Source: JAGNNV01 sp031412915
GTDB taxonomy: Bacteria; Acidobacteriota; Vicinamibacteria; Fen-336; JAGNNV01
Assembly (NCBI GenBank): GCA_031412915.1
Contig: JANODX010000034.1
Coordinates: 12,740 to 76,739, forward strand
Direction: 5' to 3'
DNA length: 64,000 nucleotides
Shown here piece after piece: positions 35,263 through 44,290 of the stretch. The notes beneath the pieces were generated by a model that did not search any database, was not told where the DNA came from, and saw only the letters and a list, made by a program, of their open reading frames with translations. The translations under genes and the position numbers were made by a program. Within the stretch, counting starts at the first letter, position 1. Each line of letters begins with the position of its first letter.

Positions 35263-36231
35263 GTGAACATCATCCTTCCTCCCGAGCGCCTCCAGGCCCT
35301 GCCGCGCGCCCCGCTCATGGGCGGGGTGACGCCCATAGACCGGCTGGAGCGGTTTGAGCGGGCGATCAAATCACCGTATCCGATCTTCATCAAGCGGGAC
35401 GACGCGATTCCGTTTGGCCTGGGCGGGAACAAGGTGCGCAAGCTCGAACTGGTCATGGCCGACGCCCTTCGCGAGGGTGCCGACACCGTCATCACCTGCG
35501 GAGCCGTTCAGTCGAACCACTGCCGGGCCACCGCCGCCGCGGCCGCCCGTTTGGGTCTTCAGTGCCATCTCGTCCTTTCCGGAACGGCCCCCGAGACTCT
35601 CTCCGGAAATACCCGACTGGACGAGATCTTCGGAGCGAAGATCCATTTCGTGGCCGGTCGCGCGGATCGAACGCCGGCCATGGTGTCTCTCGAAGCGTCT
35701 TTGCGGGCCAACGGGTTGAACCCCAGGGTTATTCCTCTGGGCGCTTCCACGGCCACGGGCGCCACCGGTCTGGCTCTCGCCATCTTCGAGATGGTGAATC
35801 AGGGTCATCGGCCGGATGTGATCGTGCACGCTTCGTCCTCCGGCGGAACCCAGGCGGGGTTGCTCGCAGGACTGGTCCTCTCCGGTCTGAAGACACGGGT
35901 CATCGGCATCAGCGCCGACGAGAACGAGGCCTCTCTTCGGGCCACCGTCGAGACCCTTCAGAAGGAAGTACTCGATCTGGCCGGCTCGGACCTGCCCCAC
36001 GCACAAGCGGACGTGTGGGATCGCTTCGTGGGCGAAGGCTACGGAATCCCGACGGAAGCCTCGCGCGAAGCCCAGACCCTGCTCGCCCACAGCGAGGCGA
36101 TTCTGGTGGATCACACCTACACGGCCAAGGCCCTGGCCGGCCTCATCGCCCTGGTGCGCGAACGGTCGGCGACGAATGCCGCCTCGATTCTCTTCTGGCA
36201 CACCGGCGGTCAGATCGGCGTCCTCGCCTAG
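35263..36231 (+). CDS. D-cysteine desulfhydrase / ACC deaminase family PLP enzyme
   Basis: A 322-residue fold-type II PLP enzyme. The PLP lysine is K57 in GGNKVRKLE, followed by AVQSNHCRATAAAA and the phosphate loop SSSGGTQAG. These match DcyD-type D-cysteine desulfhydrases (D-cysteine to pyruvate, sulfide and ammonia) and the related 1-aminocyclopropane-1-carboxylate deaminases; the former is likelier from the GGNKVRKLE and QSNHCRAT wording. Start GTG 35263. Its TAG overlaps the next GTG (TAGTG). Confidence 0.82.
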   Translation: MNIILPPERLQALPRAPLMGGVTPIDRLERFERAIKSPYPIFIKRDDAIPFGLGGNKVRKLELVMADALREGADTVITCGAVQSNHCRATAAAAARLGLQCHLVLSGTAPETLSGNTRLDEIFGAKIHFVAGRADRTPAMVSLEASLRANGLNPRVIPLGASTATGATGLALAIFEMVNQGHRPDVIVHASSSGGTQAGLLAGLVLSGLKTRVIGISADENEASLRATVETLQKEVLDLAGSDLPHAQADVWDRFVGEGYGIPTEASREAQTLLAHSEAILVDHTYTAKALAGLIALVRERSATNAASILFWHTGGQIGVLA

Positions 36232-37508
36232 TGACGGCTCGTTCCGCCGCTCCGTTCATTCTGCGCCTGGCCTTCCGGAACCTGGCCCGGCATCGCCGCC
36301 GCACCGGCCTCACCATTTTCGCCCTGGCCTTCGGCATCGCCCTCATGGTTCTGGGCCAGGCCTGGACGGACGCCATGGAACGGGCGGTGGTGGAGCCCGC
36401 CAAGAACGCCACCCTCGGACACGTTCAGGTCTACCGCGCCGATGCGGCCGCGGACGAAACCGGTGAGATCTCGTTCATCATGCCTCAGAACAACTACCGT
36501 TTGATTCAGAACCCCGAGAGCCTGATCGAGGAGGCGAAGCGCCTGGACCCGAGAATCGAGTCCGGCCTCGCCCGACTGATGGTGGGTGCGCTTCTCTCCT
36601 TCAAGGACGCCACCATGGATGGCGTGCTCATCGGAATCGACGCCTCGGCCCGAGCCGCGACCTATCCGGACCTTTCGGTGGTGGCGGGCCGGCACTTCGT
36701 GCCCGGGGAAAAAGGCGTGCTCATCAATCAGGGAGTGGCCCGAAAACTCGCGATCGGCCCGGGTGATGACCTGGTGGCTCTTGGAACCACCTCCGATGGC
36801 CGCCTGAATGGGACCAAACTGAAAGTCACGGGCATCTTCACGATCAAGGGACTCGAGGCCTATGAATGGGGATCCTGCTACGCCGATCTGGCCGCGGTGC
36901 AGGATATCCTCGATGTCCCCGGACAAGCGGGGGTGCTGGTGTTCAGGCTCGAGAACTCGGGGCGCGAGGCGGATGCGGTACGCGACAAATTGAACGGGGC
37001 ATTTCGGCGACAGGGAACCAGAGCCACCGCCTTCACCTGGGAGGACATGGGAGGACCCTTCATCGGCGGCATGCTGGTGACGAGATTCATCGCCACCATC
37101 ATGAACGTCGTGATGGGGATCATCGTCGCCGCCTCGGTCTTGAACACCGTTCTCATGGCTACCTTCGAGCGGACTCGGGAAATGGGCACGATGCGTGCAA
37201 TGGGGGCTCGAAAAAAGGACGTCCTTTCCGTCTTTCTCTCGGAAGGATTCCTGCTCGGCCTCTTTGGAGCGACTCTGGGAGCGCTCATGGGAGGGGCTCT
37301 CATCGTGTTCTTTTCGCGTTATGGGATCCCCGCATTCAGCGAGGCCCAGAAGTACACGTATGGGGGCGACCGGCTCTTCCCCATGCTCAAGCTCGAAGAC
37401 GTCCTTTTACCCCCCGTCATCATGCTTGCGGTCAGCGTGGTCGCGGCCCTCATCCCGTCTGTCTCCGCGGCGCGGACAAGGCCGGCGGAATCGCTGCGCT
37501 ACGTGTGA
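36231..37508 (+). CDS. ABC transporter permease (MacB/LolE-type FtsX domain)
   Basis: A 425-residue permease with one N-terminal membrane segment (residues about 25-45), a large periplasmic domain (about 50-270) and three C-terminal membrane segments around ATIMNVVMGIIVAASVLNTVLM, with the coupling-type motif RTREMGTMRAMGARKKDVL. This topology is the LolC/E-MacB type that moves lipoproteins or other hydrophobic cargo using an ATPase subunit. No ATP-binding gene is adjacent, so its partner must be encoded elsewhere. Start GTG 36231 overlaps the upstream stop. Confidence 0.85.
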   Translation: MTARSAAPFILRLAFRNLARHRRRTGLTIFALAFGIALMVLGQAWTDAMERAVVEPAKNATLGHVQVYRADAAADETGEISFIMPQNNYRLIQNPESLIEEAKRLDPRIESGLARLMVGALLSFKDATMDGVLIGIDASARAATYPDLSVVAGRHFVPGEKGVLINQGVARKLAIGPGDDLVALGTTSDGRLNGTKLKVTGIFTIKGLEAYEWGSCYADLAAVQDILDVPGQAGVLVFRLENSGREADAVRDKLNGAFRRQGTRATAFTWEDMGGPFIGGMLVTRFIATIMNVVMGIIVAASVLNTVLMATFERTREMGTMRAMGARKKDVLSVFLSEGFLLGLFGATLGALMGGALIVFFSRYGIPAFSEAQKYTYGGDRLFPMLKLEDVLLPPVIMLAVSVVAALIPSVSAARTRPAESLRYV

Positions 37509-38332
37509 GCGTGGCCACGAGCGACCTCGTCGTTTTCGGCCTGACCGGAGCCCTGACCGGCCTGGTGGGAGCTCTCCTCGGCTTGGGGGGCGGAGTGTTT
37601 CTCGTTCCCCTGCTCGCCCTGGGCTTCCATCTGGAGCCCCGGGTCGCGGTGGCCGCGAGCCTCGTGGCCGTGGTCGCCAGTTCGTCCGCCACCACCATGC
37701 TCAACATGAAGAGCGGGCTGGTCAACGTCCCCCTGGCCTTCACCCTGCTGCTCTCGACCTCGATCGGCGCTCACGGGGGCGGCACCATCGCCCAGCACAT
37801 CTCGACGCGAACCCTCTATTTCATCTTTGCCACCACCCTCTTCGTGGTCGCGGCGGTGATGACCTCAAGGTCCAGGACTCGAAACGTTTTCGATGACGCC
37901 GGTTTGGACGTTGGTCGGCTGGGGGGACGCGTGGTGGAAGAGGGGAAGACGCTCAGTTACGTGATGAAACGACTGCCCCTGGCCATGGGCGTGTCGCTGT
38001 TGGCGGGCGCCATTTCCGGTCTGCTCGGAGTCGGCGGCGGGGTGATTCAGGTGCCGGTTCTGAACTCCTTCTGCGGTATTCCCATTAGGGTCGCGGCGGC
38101 CACCTCGGCTTTCATGATCGGCCCGACCGCGGCCATCTCCGCCTTTCTCTATCTGCGCCGCGGCGACATGGATCCGCTCATCACTGCGGCTATCGCCCTC
38201 GGTTCCCTTCCCGGAAGCGCCCTCGGGTCCTGGCTCTCACGAGCCATGCACGTGAGGTCCATCAAAGGCATTCTGGCCGGGTCTTTGATCCTGGTGGCAC
38301 TGCGCCTTTCGGTGGCCGCATTCTGGATGTGA
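37505..38332 (+). CDS. TauE/SafE family (DUF81) permease
   Basis: A 275-residue inner-membrane protein with about eight hydrophobic segments in two related halves; the repeats begin VGALLGLGGGVFLVPLLAL and ISGLLGVGGGVIQVPVLN, the hallmark of TauE/SafE anion exporters (sulfite, sulfoacetate and related organosulfur anions). GTG 37505 overlaps the permease stop (GTGA). With the D-cysteine desulfhydrase two genes upstream, a sulfur link is possible but not shown. Confidence 0.85.
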   Translation: MSVATSDLVVFGLTGALTGLVGALLGLGGGVFLVPLLALGFHLEPRVAVAASLVAVVASSSATTMLNMKSGLVNVPLAFTLLLSTSIGAHGGGTIAQHISTRTLYFIFATTLFVVAAVMTSRSRTRNVFDDAGLDVGRLGGRVVEEGKTLSYVMKRLPLAMGVSLLAGAISGLLGVGGGVIQVPVLNSFCGIPIRVAAATSAFMIGPTAAISAFLYLRRGDMDPLITAAIALGSLPGSALGSWLSRAMHVRSIKGILAGSLILVALRLSVAAFWM

Positions 38333-38410
38333 TCCGGCTCACCTGCGCTCTTTCTTTGGCTCGGTCGGGCGTGCGCCTCTGATAGTGTCACTCCCCCTCA
38401 CAGGGTATCC

Positions 38411-39478
38411 ATGACCAGCACGCACTCTCTTCCCAAGATACTGGCCCGGGTCTCCGACGGGCCAGAGCAAGCCTCACTGAAACACAGTCGGGCGACCGAT
38501 CCGCTTCTCGAGGCCGTCACCAAGGAGATGCCCCGGCCGCCCTTCCCCAGAATCTTCGGAACGTACCTGCTCGAGGAGATGCTCTCGCGCGGAGGCATGG
38601 CAGAGGTCTACCGGGCGCAACGCACGGGGCCGCAGGGTTTCCGAAAGACCGTCGTTCTCAAGAAGATCCTCCCGGGCCTCGCCCGCAACGAGGATTTTCG
38701 CCGGCTCTTCATCGAAGAGGCGAAGACGGTGGCACTCCTTGACCATCCCCACATTGTCCCGGTTCACGAACTGGGCGAGATCAATGGGGATCTCTACATG
38801 ACCCTGGAATACGTGAACGGCTTCGACCTCAGGACCCTGCTTCGAAAGGCCCGTGAAAAGGGCCTGAAACTGCCCCTGGACCTTGCCGTCTATGTGGCCG
38901 CGCGCGTCGCCAGTGCTCTCGACTTCGCCTTCACCCAGGAGGGCCCGGAGGGCCGGCCGCTGGAAATCGTCCACCGGGACGTGAGTCCTCCGAACATTCT
39001 CATTTCCTTCGCGGGCATGGTGAAGCTCACCGACTTCGGAATCTCGAAACCGTCGTCCTACGTGGAAGCCCGGAAGCATGCGCCCCAGGGGAAACTCCAG
39101 TACATGAGTCCGGAACAGGCGAACGGCGCGCCTCTGGATGCCCGGTCCGACATCTTCTCCCTGGGCGTCATCCTGTACGAGATGATCGCCGGACGCCGCC
39201 CGTTCGCCGGCGATCCGGACTTTCCTTCCCTGGATGCCGTCCGAAGAGCCGACATCGTTCCCCTCAGATTCATCTCGTCGCGGGTCACCCCAAGACTCGA
39301 GAGGGTCGTGATGAACGCGGTGGCGAGTTCGCCCGATGACCGCTACGCCGATGCGGGAAAGATGGCGGCCGCCCTGGATCGAGTCCTGCACGAACGCCCG
39401 GCCGTCGGTTCTCCCCAGCTGGCCCAGTTCATGCGCCTCGTGTTCGACGCAAACTCGAGAGAGACGACGGCGCTTTAA
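38411..39478 (+). CDS. Serine/threonine protein kinase (PknB-like), soluble
   Basis: A 355-residue protein, mostly one eukaryotic-type kinase domain (about 48-325). Visible motifs: glycine loop LSRGGMAEVYRA, ATP lysine K84 (VVLKK), catalytic D190 in HRDVSPPN, metal D208 in DFG, and the YMSPEQANG activation segment. The HRD-V-S-P-P-N form and MAEVYRA loop are frequent in myxobacteria and acidobacteria. No transmembrane or PASTA domain follows, so it is cytoplasmic. Its target is unknown; accD follows after 135 bp. Confidence 0.88.
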   Translation: MTSTHSLPKILARVSDGPEQASLKHSRATDPLLEAVTKEMPRPPFPRIFGTYLLEEMLSRGGMAEVYRAQRTGPQGFRKTVVLKKILPGLARNEDFRRLFIEEAKTVALLDHPHIVPVHELGEINGDLYMTLEYVNGFDLRTLLRKAREKGLKLPLDLAVYVAARVASALDFAFTQEGPEGRPLEIVHRDVSPPNILISFAGMVKLTDFGISKPSSYVEARKHAPQGKLQYMSPEQANGAPLDARSDIFSLGVILYEMIAGRRPFAGDPDFPSLDAVRRADIVPLRFISSRVTPRLERVVMNAVASSPDDRYADAGKMAAALDRVLHERPAVGSPQLAQFMRLVFDANSRETTAL

Positions 39479-39529
39479 ACCCCCTGGCTCCGCCCTCCCC
39501 CTTGTGGGGCGCGGTAAGCTCATGCGAGT

Positions 39530-39545
39530 GGCCGCGTCTGCGGCC
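39530..39545 (+). terminator. GC hairpin after kinase gene
   Basis: GGCCGC at 39530-39535 and GCGGCC at 39540-39545 form a six-base stem with a four-base loop between the kinase and accD genes. No T-run follows; a weak candidate only. The rest of this 135-bp gap shows nothing else I can support. Confidence 0.25.
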
Positions 39546-39613
39546 TCCCGCCCCGGCCGGTACCGGTCGATCCGCGGTCTGGTCGTTCCCGAAAAAAGAG
39601 GGGGTTTTGCCTT

Positions 39614-40453
39614 TTGGCCTGGTTCAAGCGCGAAGACCAAAAACTTCCGGTGGGCGAGCAGGTCAATCGCGTCCCCGAAGGCCTGTGGATCAAGTGCGCG
39701 GGATGCCGGGAGATCATTTACCGAAAGGATGTCCTCCAGAACGCGTCGGTGTGCCCGAAGTGCGCCTTCCATTTCCGCATCACCGCACGGGAACGACTGG
39801 AGCTCCTTTTCGATGGGCCGTATCAGGAATTCGACCGGACCCTGGCGAGCGCCGACCCCTTGAAATTCGAGGATACGAAGGCCTATTCGGCCCGATTGCG
39901 GGACGGCGAGGAGAAGACCGGTGGAAAGGACGCTCTGGTGAGCGCCTCCGGCCAACTCGACGGCCGCGAGGTCCTGATCTGCGCCATGGAATATGGCTTC
40001 ATCGGCGGATCGATGGGGGTGGTGGTGGGAGAGAAGATCACGCGCGCGGCGGAGCGCGCCATGAATACGAAAGCGCCTTTGATCGTCGTGTCCTGCTCGG
40101 GCGGCGCTCGCATGATGGAGGGGGCGCTGTCGCTCATGCAGATGGCGAAGATCTCGGCCGCCCTCGCCCGACTGGACGACGCGAAGATTCCCTTCATCTC
40201 CGTGTTGACCGACCCCACCACCGGGGGAGTCACCGCGTCTTTCGCCATGCTCGGCGATTTGAACATCGCGGAACCGGGGGCTCTCATCGGTTTCGCCGGA
40301 CCACGGGTGATCGAGCAGACGATTCGTCAGAAGCTTCCCGAGGGCTTCCAGCGCTCCGACTTTCTTCTCGCTCACGGAATGATCGACGCGGTCATAGACC
40401 GCCGCGAGATGAAGGCCGCGATCGCCATTAGCCTGAAGCTGTTTCTCGACTAG
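39614..40453 (+). CDS. accD: Acetyl-CoA carboxylase carboxyltransferase beta subunit
   Basis: A 279-residue crotonase-fold subunit that, with AccA, moves CO2 from carboxybiotin to acetyl-CoA giving malonyl-CoA. The N-terminal zinc ribbon is C28-x2-C31 and C47-x2-C50, followed by SCSGGARMMEGALSLMQMAK and TDPTTGGVTASFAMLGD, both diagnostic. I start at TTG 39614, which gives the family opening MAWFKRE; no ATG lies between it and the zinc ribbon. accA is not adjacent. Confidence 0.95.
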   Translation: MAWFKREDQKLPVGEQVNRVPEGLWIKCAGCREIIYRKDVLQNASVCPKCAFHFRITARERLELLFDGPYQEFDRTLASADPLKFEDTKAYSARLRDGEEKTGGKDALVSASGQLDGREVLICAMEYGFIGGSMGVVVGEKITRAAERAMNTKAPLIVVSCSGGARMMEGALSLMQMAKISAALARLDDAKIPFISVLTDPTTGGVTASFAMLGDLNIAEPGALIGFAGPRVIEQTIRQKLPEGFQRSDFLLAHGMIDAVIDRREMKAAIAISLKLFLD

Positions 40454-40483
40454 CCGCCCCCACCCCTCGAAGGCTCGCCCGAA

Positions 40484-41263
40484 ATGTCCGGCATCATCGA
40501 TCTCAACGCTGACCTGGGCGAGAGCTTCGGCGCGTGGTCCATGGGGAGCGACGAGGCCCTGCTGCCCTACCTGACGTCCGTCAATGTGGCGTGTGGCTTC
40601 CACGGGGGCGATCCACTGACCATGGACCGGACCGTGGGCGCAGCACTCGAACGGGGAATCCGAATCGGCGCGCACCCCTCGCACCTGGATCTTCGCGGTT
40701 TCGGCCGGCGGGAGATTCAGGCATCGCCGGACGAAGTGGAAGCCGACGTGTTGTACCAGGCGGGCGCTCTTCGCGCGTTCGTGGAGTCGCGGGGCGGACG
40801 ACTGTGGCACGTGAAGCCTCACGGCGCTCTCTACAACCAGGCCGCGCGCGATCCCACCCTCGCTCGGGCCGTGGCCCGAGGCGTGCGGCGGCTGGGCGGC
40901 GGGGTGACCCTCGTGGGCCTCGCCACCTCGCCGGTCTTTCGGGCTGCCGCGCAGAGTGAGGGAATTCCATTTGCGGGGGAGGGGTTCGTGGATCGGGCCT
41001 ACGAGAGGGACGGGTCGCTCGCCCGACGCGGAAGTGCGGGGGCTCTTCTGGAAAGCGGAACCGCCGCCGCCGAGCAGGCCATAGGCATCGCCGCCCAGAG
41101 CCGAGTGACCGCGCGCGACGGGTCGACGGTGACGGTGGACGCCCAGACCCTGTGCATCCACGGCGACAACAAGAACGCGGTGGAGATTGCCCGGGCGGTG
41201 CGCAGCGCCCTGCTCGCTGCGGGAGTCAAGGTTCAGGCTCTCGGCCCGTTCGGACCGGCTTAG
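40484..41263 (+). CDS. pxpA: 5-oxoprolinase subunit A (LamB/YcsF family)
   Basis: A 259-residue TIM-barrel-like protein opening with IDLNADLGESFGAW and carrying NVACGFHGGDPLTM, GAHPSHLD and HVKPHGALYN, the fixed motifs of PxpA. With PxpB and PxpC it opens 5-oxoproline (pyroglutamate) to glutamate with ATP. The fused pxpBC gene begins six bases after its stop. Confidence 0.93.
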   Translation: MSGIIDLNADLGESFGAWSMGSDEALLPYLTSVNVACGFHGGDPLTMDRTVGAALERGIRIGAHPSHLDLRGFGRREIQASPDEVEADVLYQAGALRAFVESRGGRLWHVKPHGALYNQAARDPTLARAVARGVRRLGGGVTLVGLATSPVFRAAAQSEGIPFAGEGFVDRAYERDGSLARRGSAGALLESGTAAAEQAIGIAAQSRVTARDGSTVTVDAQTLCIHGDNKNAVEIARAVRSALLAAGVKVQALGPFGPA

Positions 41264-41268
41264 GGCCG

Positions 41269-42861
41269 ATGAGGGAGACGTATCCGCGCGTTCTCTCGGT
41301 GGGCGACGGCGCGGTCAGCGTGGAACTCGGCGCGTCGCTCGATGAACAGACGGTGGGACAGGTTCGGGCGCTCGACGCCCGACTGAAAGACAAAGCGTTT
41401 CCGGGAATCCTGGAGAGCGTTCCCACCTACGCCTCGCTGCTGGTGTTGTATGACCGGCCTCGCCTGGCCTTCTCTGAGCTGAGCGAAACGCTCCTCGATC
41501 TCGCGCAGGGACTTCCGAACGCAACCGCCCCGGGACGGCTGGTGGAGATTCCAGCACTCTACGATGGCGAGGATCTGGACGAAGTCGCACAGGGCTGCGG
41601 TCTCACCAAGGAGGCGGTGGTCGAACTGCATTCGGGCCGGGAGTACGAAGCGCTCATGCTCGGTTTTTCTCCGGGCTTCGCCTACCTGGGCTTCGTCGAC
41701 GAGCGACTGCGACGACCGCGCCTCAAGACCCCACGCACCCGTGTCCCCCCGGGGGCTATCGGGATCGCCGGACCGCAAACCGGGATCTATCCGCGCGCGC
41801 TGCCGGGCGGTTGGAACCTGCTGGGCCGCACTTCGGTGCGCCTCTTTGACTCGCTGGCCTCTCCGGGCGACTCCCCGGGGGCTCGAGGCCCGTCTCTGCT
41901 CATGCCAGGCGATCGTGTTCGCTTTGTTCCGACCCTGTCTCTCGAGCCCACCCAGGGCGCCCCGAAGACCGAGTATCGGGGGAGCGGCGTCCAGGTTCTC
42001 GAGCCCGGTCTTCTGACCACGATCCAGGACGGGGGTCGGAAGGGATTGCGACGAGTGGCGGTTCCGCTCACCGGCTTCGCGGATGCCGGAGCGGCCCGCG
42101 TGGCGAACCTGTGCGTGGGAAATCCGTGCGACGCTCCCGCCATCGAGATCTGCGGGCCGGGGCTCACGCTTCTCTTCGAGAAGACCACGTTCGTCGCCAT
42201 CGCCGGCGCTTCCGTGACCGCGGACCTGGAGCGCTTGGACCTCGACCCCGGCCCGATGCCTATGCCCCAGAACGTCGCGGTTCGAGCGCGCGCCTCGAAC
42301 ATACTGACCATCCGGGGGGTTGAAAACGGAGTCAGAGCCTACGTGGCGATCGGCGGAATGAACGCGCCTCGAATCCTCGGATCAGCCTCGGCCGATCTTG
42401 GCTCGGGCTTCCTGCGGCCTCTACAGGCGGGCGATCGATTGTCCGTGGAAGCCGTCGACGCGGACCTGGTAAGGCGGGAACCCATGGCAGTCGTTCCGCG
42501 AAACACGGTGGTCCGCGTGATTCTCGGACCGCAGTCGGATCACTTCGACGCACGGACGCTCGGCACATTTCTTTCAGCCCCTTGGCTCGTCGGTCTCGAT
42601 TCCGACCGCGTGGGGGCTCGCCTCGATGGCCCGCGCCTCCCGCATTCCGGCCCGGCTGAAATCGTCTCCGACGGCATGGTGCCTGGATGCGTCCAGGTTC
42701 CACCCGACGGCCGCCCCATCGTGATGCTCTCCGACTGCCCCACCACCGGGGGCTATCCCAAGATTGCGTGCGTGGTGAGCGCGGACCTGGGGCTGATCGC
42801 TCAGGCCACCCCGGGGCGGACCGCGCTTCACTTTGTGTCGGTTCGAATCGAAGACCTCTAG
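41269..42861 (+). CDS. pxpBC: Fused 5-oxoprolinase subunits B and C (KipI-KipA type)
   Basis: A 530-residue fusion. Residues 1 to about 225 are the PxpB/KipI domain (YEALMLGFSPGFAYLGFVDERLRRPRL spans its core, with GIAGPQTGIYP and PGGWNLLGRT). From about 243 the PxpC/KipA domain runs to the end (LEPGLLTTIQDGGRKG, NPCDAPAIEICGPG, LSDCPTTGGYPKIACV). PxpB and PxpC are usually separate; here one polypeptide supplies both beside pxpA, which is good evidence for a working ATP-dependent 5-oxoprolinase. ATG 41269. Confidence 0.92.
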   Translation: MRETYPRVLSVGDGAVSVELGASLDEQTVGQVRALDARLKDKAFPGILESVPTYASLLVLYDRPRLAFSELSETLLDLAQGLPNATAPGRLVEIPALYDGEDLDEVAQGCGLTKEAVVELHSGREYEALMLGFSPGFAYLGFVDERLRRPRLKTPRTRVPPGAIGIAGPQTGIYPRALPGGWNLLGRTSVRLFDSLASPGDSPGARGPSLLMPGDRVRFVPTLSLEPTQGAPKTEYRGSGVQVLEPGLLTTIQDGGRKGLRRVAVPLTGFADAGAARVANLCVGNPCDAPAIEICGPGLTLLFEKTTFVAIAGASVTADLERLDLDPGPMPMPQNVAVRARASNILTIRGVENGVRAYVAIGGMNAPRILGSASADLGSGFLRPLQAGDRLSVEAVDADLVRREPMAVVPRNTVVRVILGPQSDHFDARTLGTFLSAPWLVGLDSDRVGARLDGPRLPHSGPAEIVSDGMVPGCVQVPPDGRPIVMLSDCPTTGGYPKIACVVSADLGLIAQATPGRTALHFVSVRIEDL

Positions 42862-42863
42862 AT

Positions 42864-44225
42864 TCAGGCTTCGAGATCCTGAAGCGTCTGCCTGAGCCGA
42901 AGTAGCGCGACGATGAGCAGGACGCTGTTCACGACCGCGAGTGCGGCCGTGAGATCGAAGCCCGGGGCCATTCGGAGGCGGGCCACCTGATCGGCCAGGG
43001 GGAGCACGCTCCGCCACTGGGTCCCGTAGTAGCGCCCCAGGCCGTGCAGGCAGACGCTGCCGAGCACCGTGGCGGTGGCCGCGGCGGCGGTGAAGACTCG
43101 CAGGAACGGCGTTCGAAGTCCGGTGGCGATGAGAAGAAGGAAGAGCGGGTGGTTGTGGTTGTCGTGAACGCCCACGGTGAGGATTCCCCAGGAGAAGAGA
43201 AGGAGTGCTGCCACATAGACCGCGGACCTCGCGGTGACGATACGCCGGGCCTGGAACAGGACCCAGGCGGCGACCAGCCCGGCGGCGACAAAACCAATGA
43301 GCCCGAGAGGCAGCGCGAAGGCGTCGCGCCGCACATAGTCGATCGGGTCTCCCCACTCCGCCTGGTCCCGCAGCACGGTGCCGACGTGGCCGATGAGCCA
43401 CCAGGGATTGGCGTACCCGCCCGATATCCGCTCCTGGGAGAACAGCCGAACGATGTGAACGACGGCGGTGGTAAGGGTCCCCGCGAATACAAACGGAAGA
43501 AAGACCGCCATGGTGACGAGGGCGCCGCCGGCCACGACCCGCGCCCACCCCGGTCGCGGGGCGAGGAGGAAGATCGCGGGCAGCGCCACCGCGACCGTGG
43601 GCTTGATCAGACACGTCACCGCAAAGACCGCTCCCCCGACGAAGGGGAAGGCCCCCGGGATGAGAAGGCTGACGAGGAGGAAAGGCGGAACGAAGCCGTC
43701 GAAATTCCCGTGGACCGCCGACGAGATCCACGTGAGCGGAAAGATCCAGTAGAGGGCGGCCAGGGGCACCGCGATTCGGATCGCCCCACGAAACGCCCAC
43801 AAGAGGACGGCCACGGCCAGAACGTCGCCTACGACGGCTGGGAATTTCACCGCCAGGTTCTCCGCTTCGTCTCCTCGATAGGGACGGGGTTTGGAGGTGA
43901 AGAAGCGCCAGGATCCACCCCAGGCGGCGAGGGCCAGAGGCGGATAGTCGATGACGAACTGTCGATCCCGAAACGAAACCTCCCACCGAGGCTTCTTTCC
44001 GGTCAGCTGTTGCAGGAACTCTCCGTCGGGAACGGAATCCCGCCCCCCGTAGGCTTGGGTGATTCCGGCGGTGACTGTCTGGTTCGCCCAGGCCTTCCGA
44101 TACTCCGTGTCCCAGGAGCCGTGGGAAGTGATGAAGTACAGACGAAGGTATGTTCCCGCACCGAAGGCGGCCACGACCCACAGCAGAGTGGGCAGGCTCA
44201 GTTTCTTCTTTGTTTCCGCAGTCAT
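42864..44225 (-). CDS. GT-C-like polytopic membrane protein, probable glycosyltransferase
   Basis: A 453-residue membrane protein with about ten hydrophobic segments. The first loop carries acidic residues (SHGSWDTEYRKAWANQ), and a later FVIDYPPLALAAWGGSW and VHGNFDGFVPPFLL are like the DYPP and HGNxDG patterns of ALG6/ALG8 and related dolichol- or polyprenyl-phosphate-sugar-dependent glucosyl/mannosyltransferases. It likely adds a sugar to a lipid-linked or surface glycan. It converges with pxpBC at a 2-bp gap. Confidence 0.72.
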   Translation of the reverse strand: MTAETKKKLSLPTLLWVVAAFGAGTYLRLYFITSHGSWDTEYRKAWANQTVTAGITQAYGGRDSVPDGEFLQQLTGKKPRWEVSFRDRQFVIDYPPLALAAWGGSWRFFTSKPRPYRGDEAENLAVKFPAVVGDVLAVAVLLWAFRGAIRIAVPLAALYWIFPLTWISSAVHGNFDGFVPPFLLVSLLIPGAFPFVGGAVFAVTCLIKPTVAVALPAIFLLAPRPGWARVVAGGALVTMAVFLPFVFAGTLTTAVVHIVRLFSQERISGGYANPWWLIGHVGTVLRDQAEWGDPIDYVRRDAFALPLGLIGFVAAGLVAAWVLFQARRIVTARSAVYVAALLLFSWGILTVGVHDNHNHPLFLLLIATGLRTPFLRVFTAAAATATVLGSVCLHGLGRYYGTQWRSVLPLADQVARLRMAPGFDLTAALAVVNSVLLIVALLRLRQTLQDLEA

Positions 44226-44290
44226 GATCGGGTCGGTCCGCGCAGGTTAACCGAGGCGTTTCCGACGGCCCGACTCACCGGCAAGATCCT

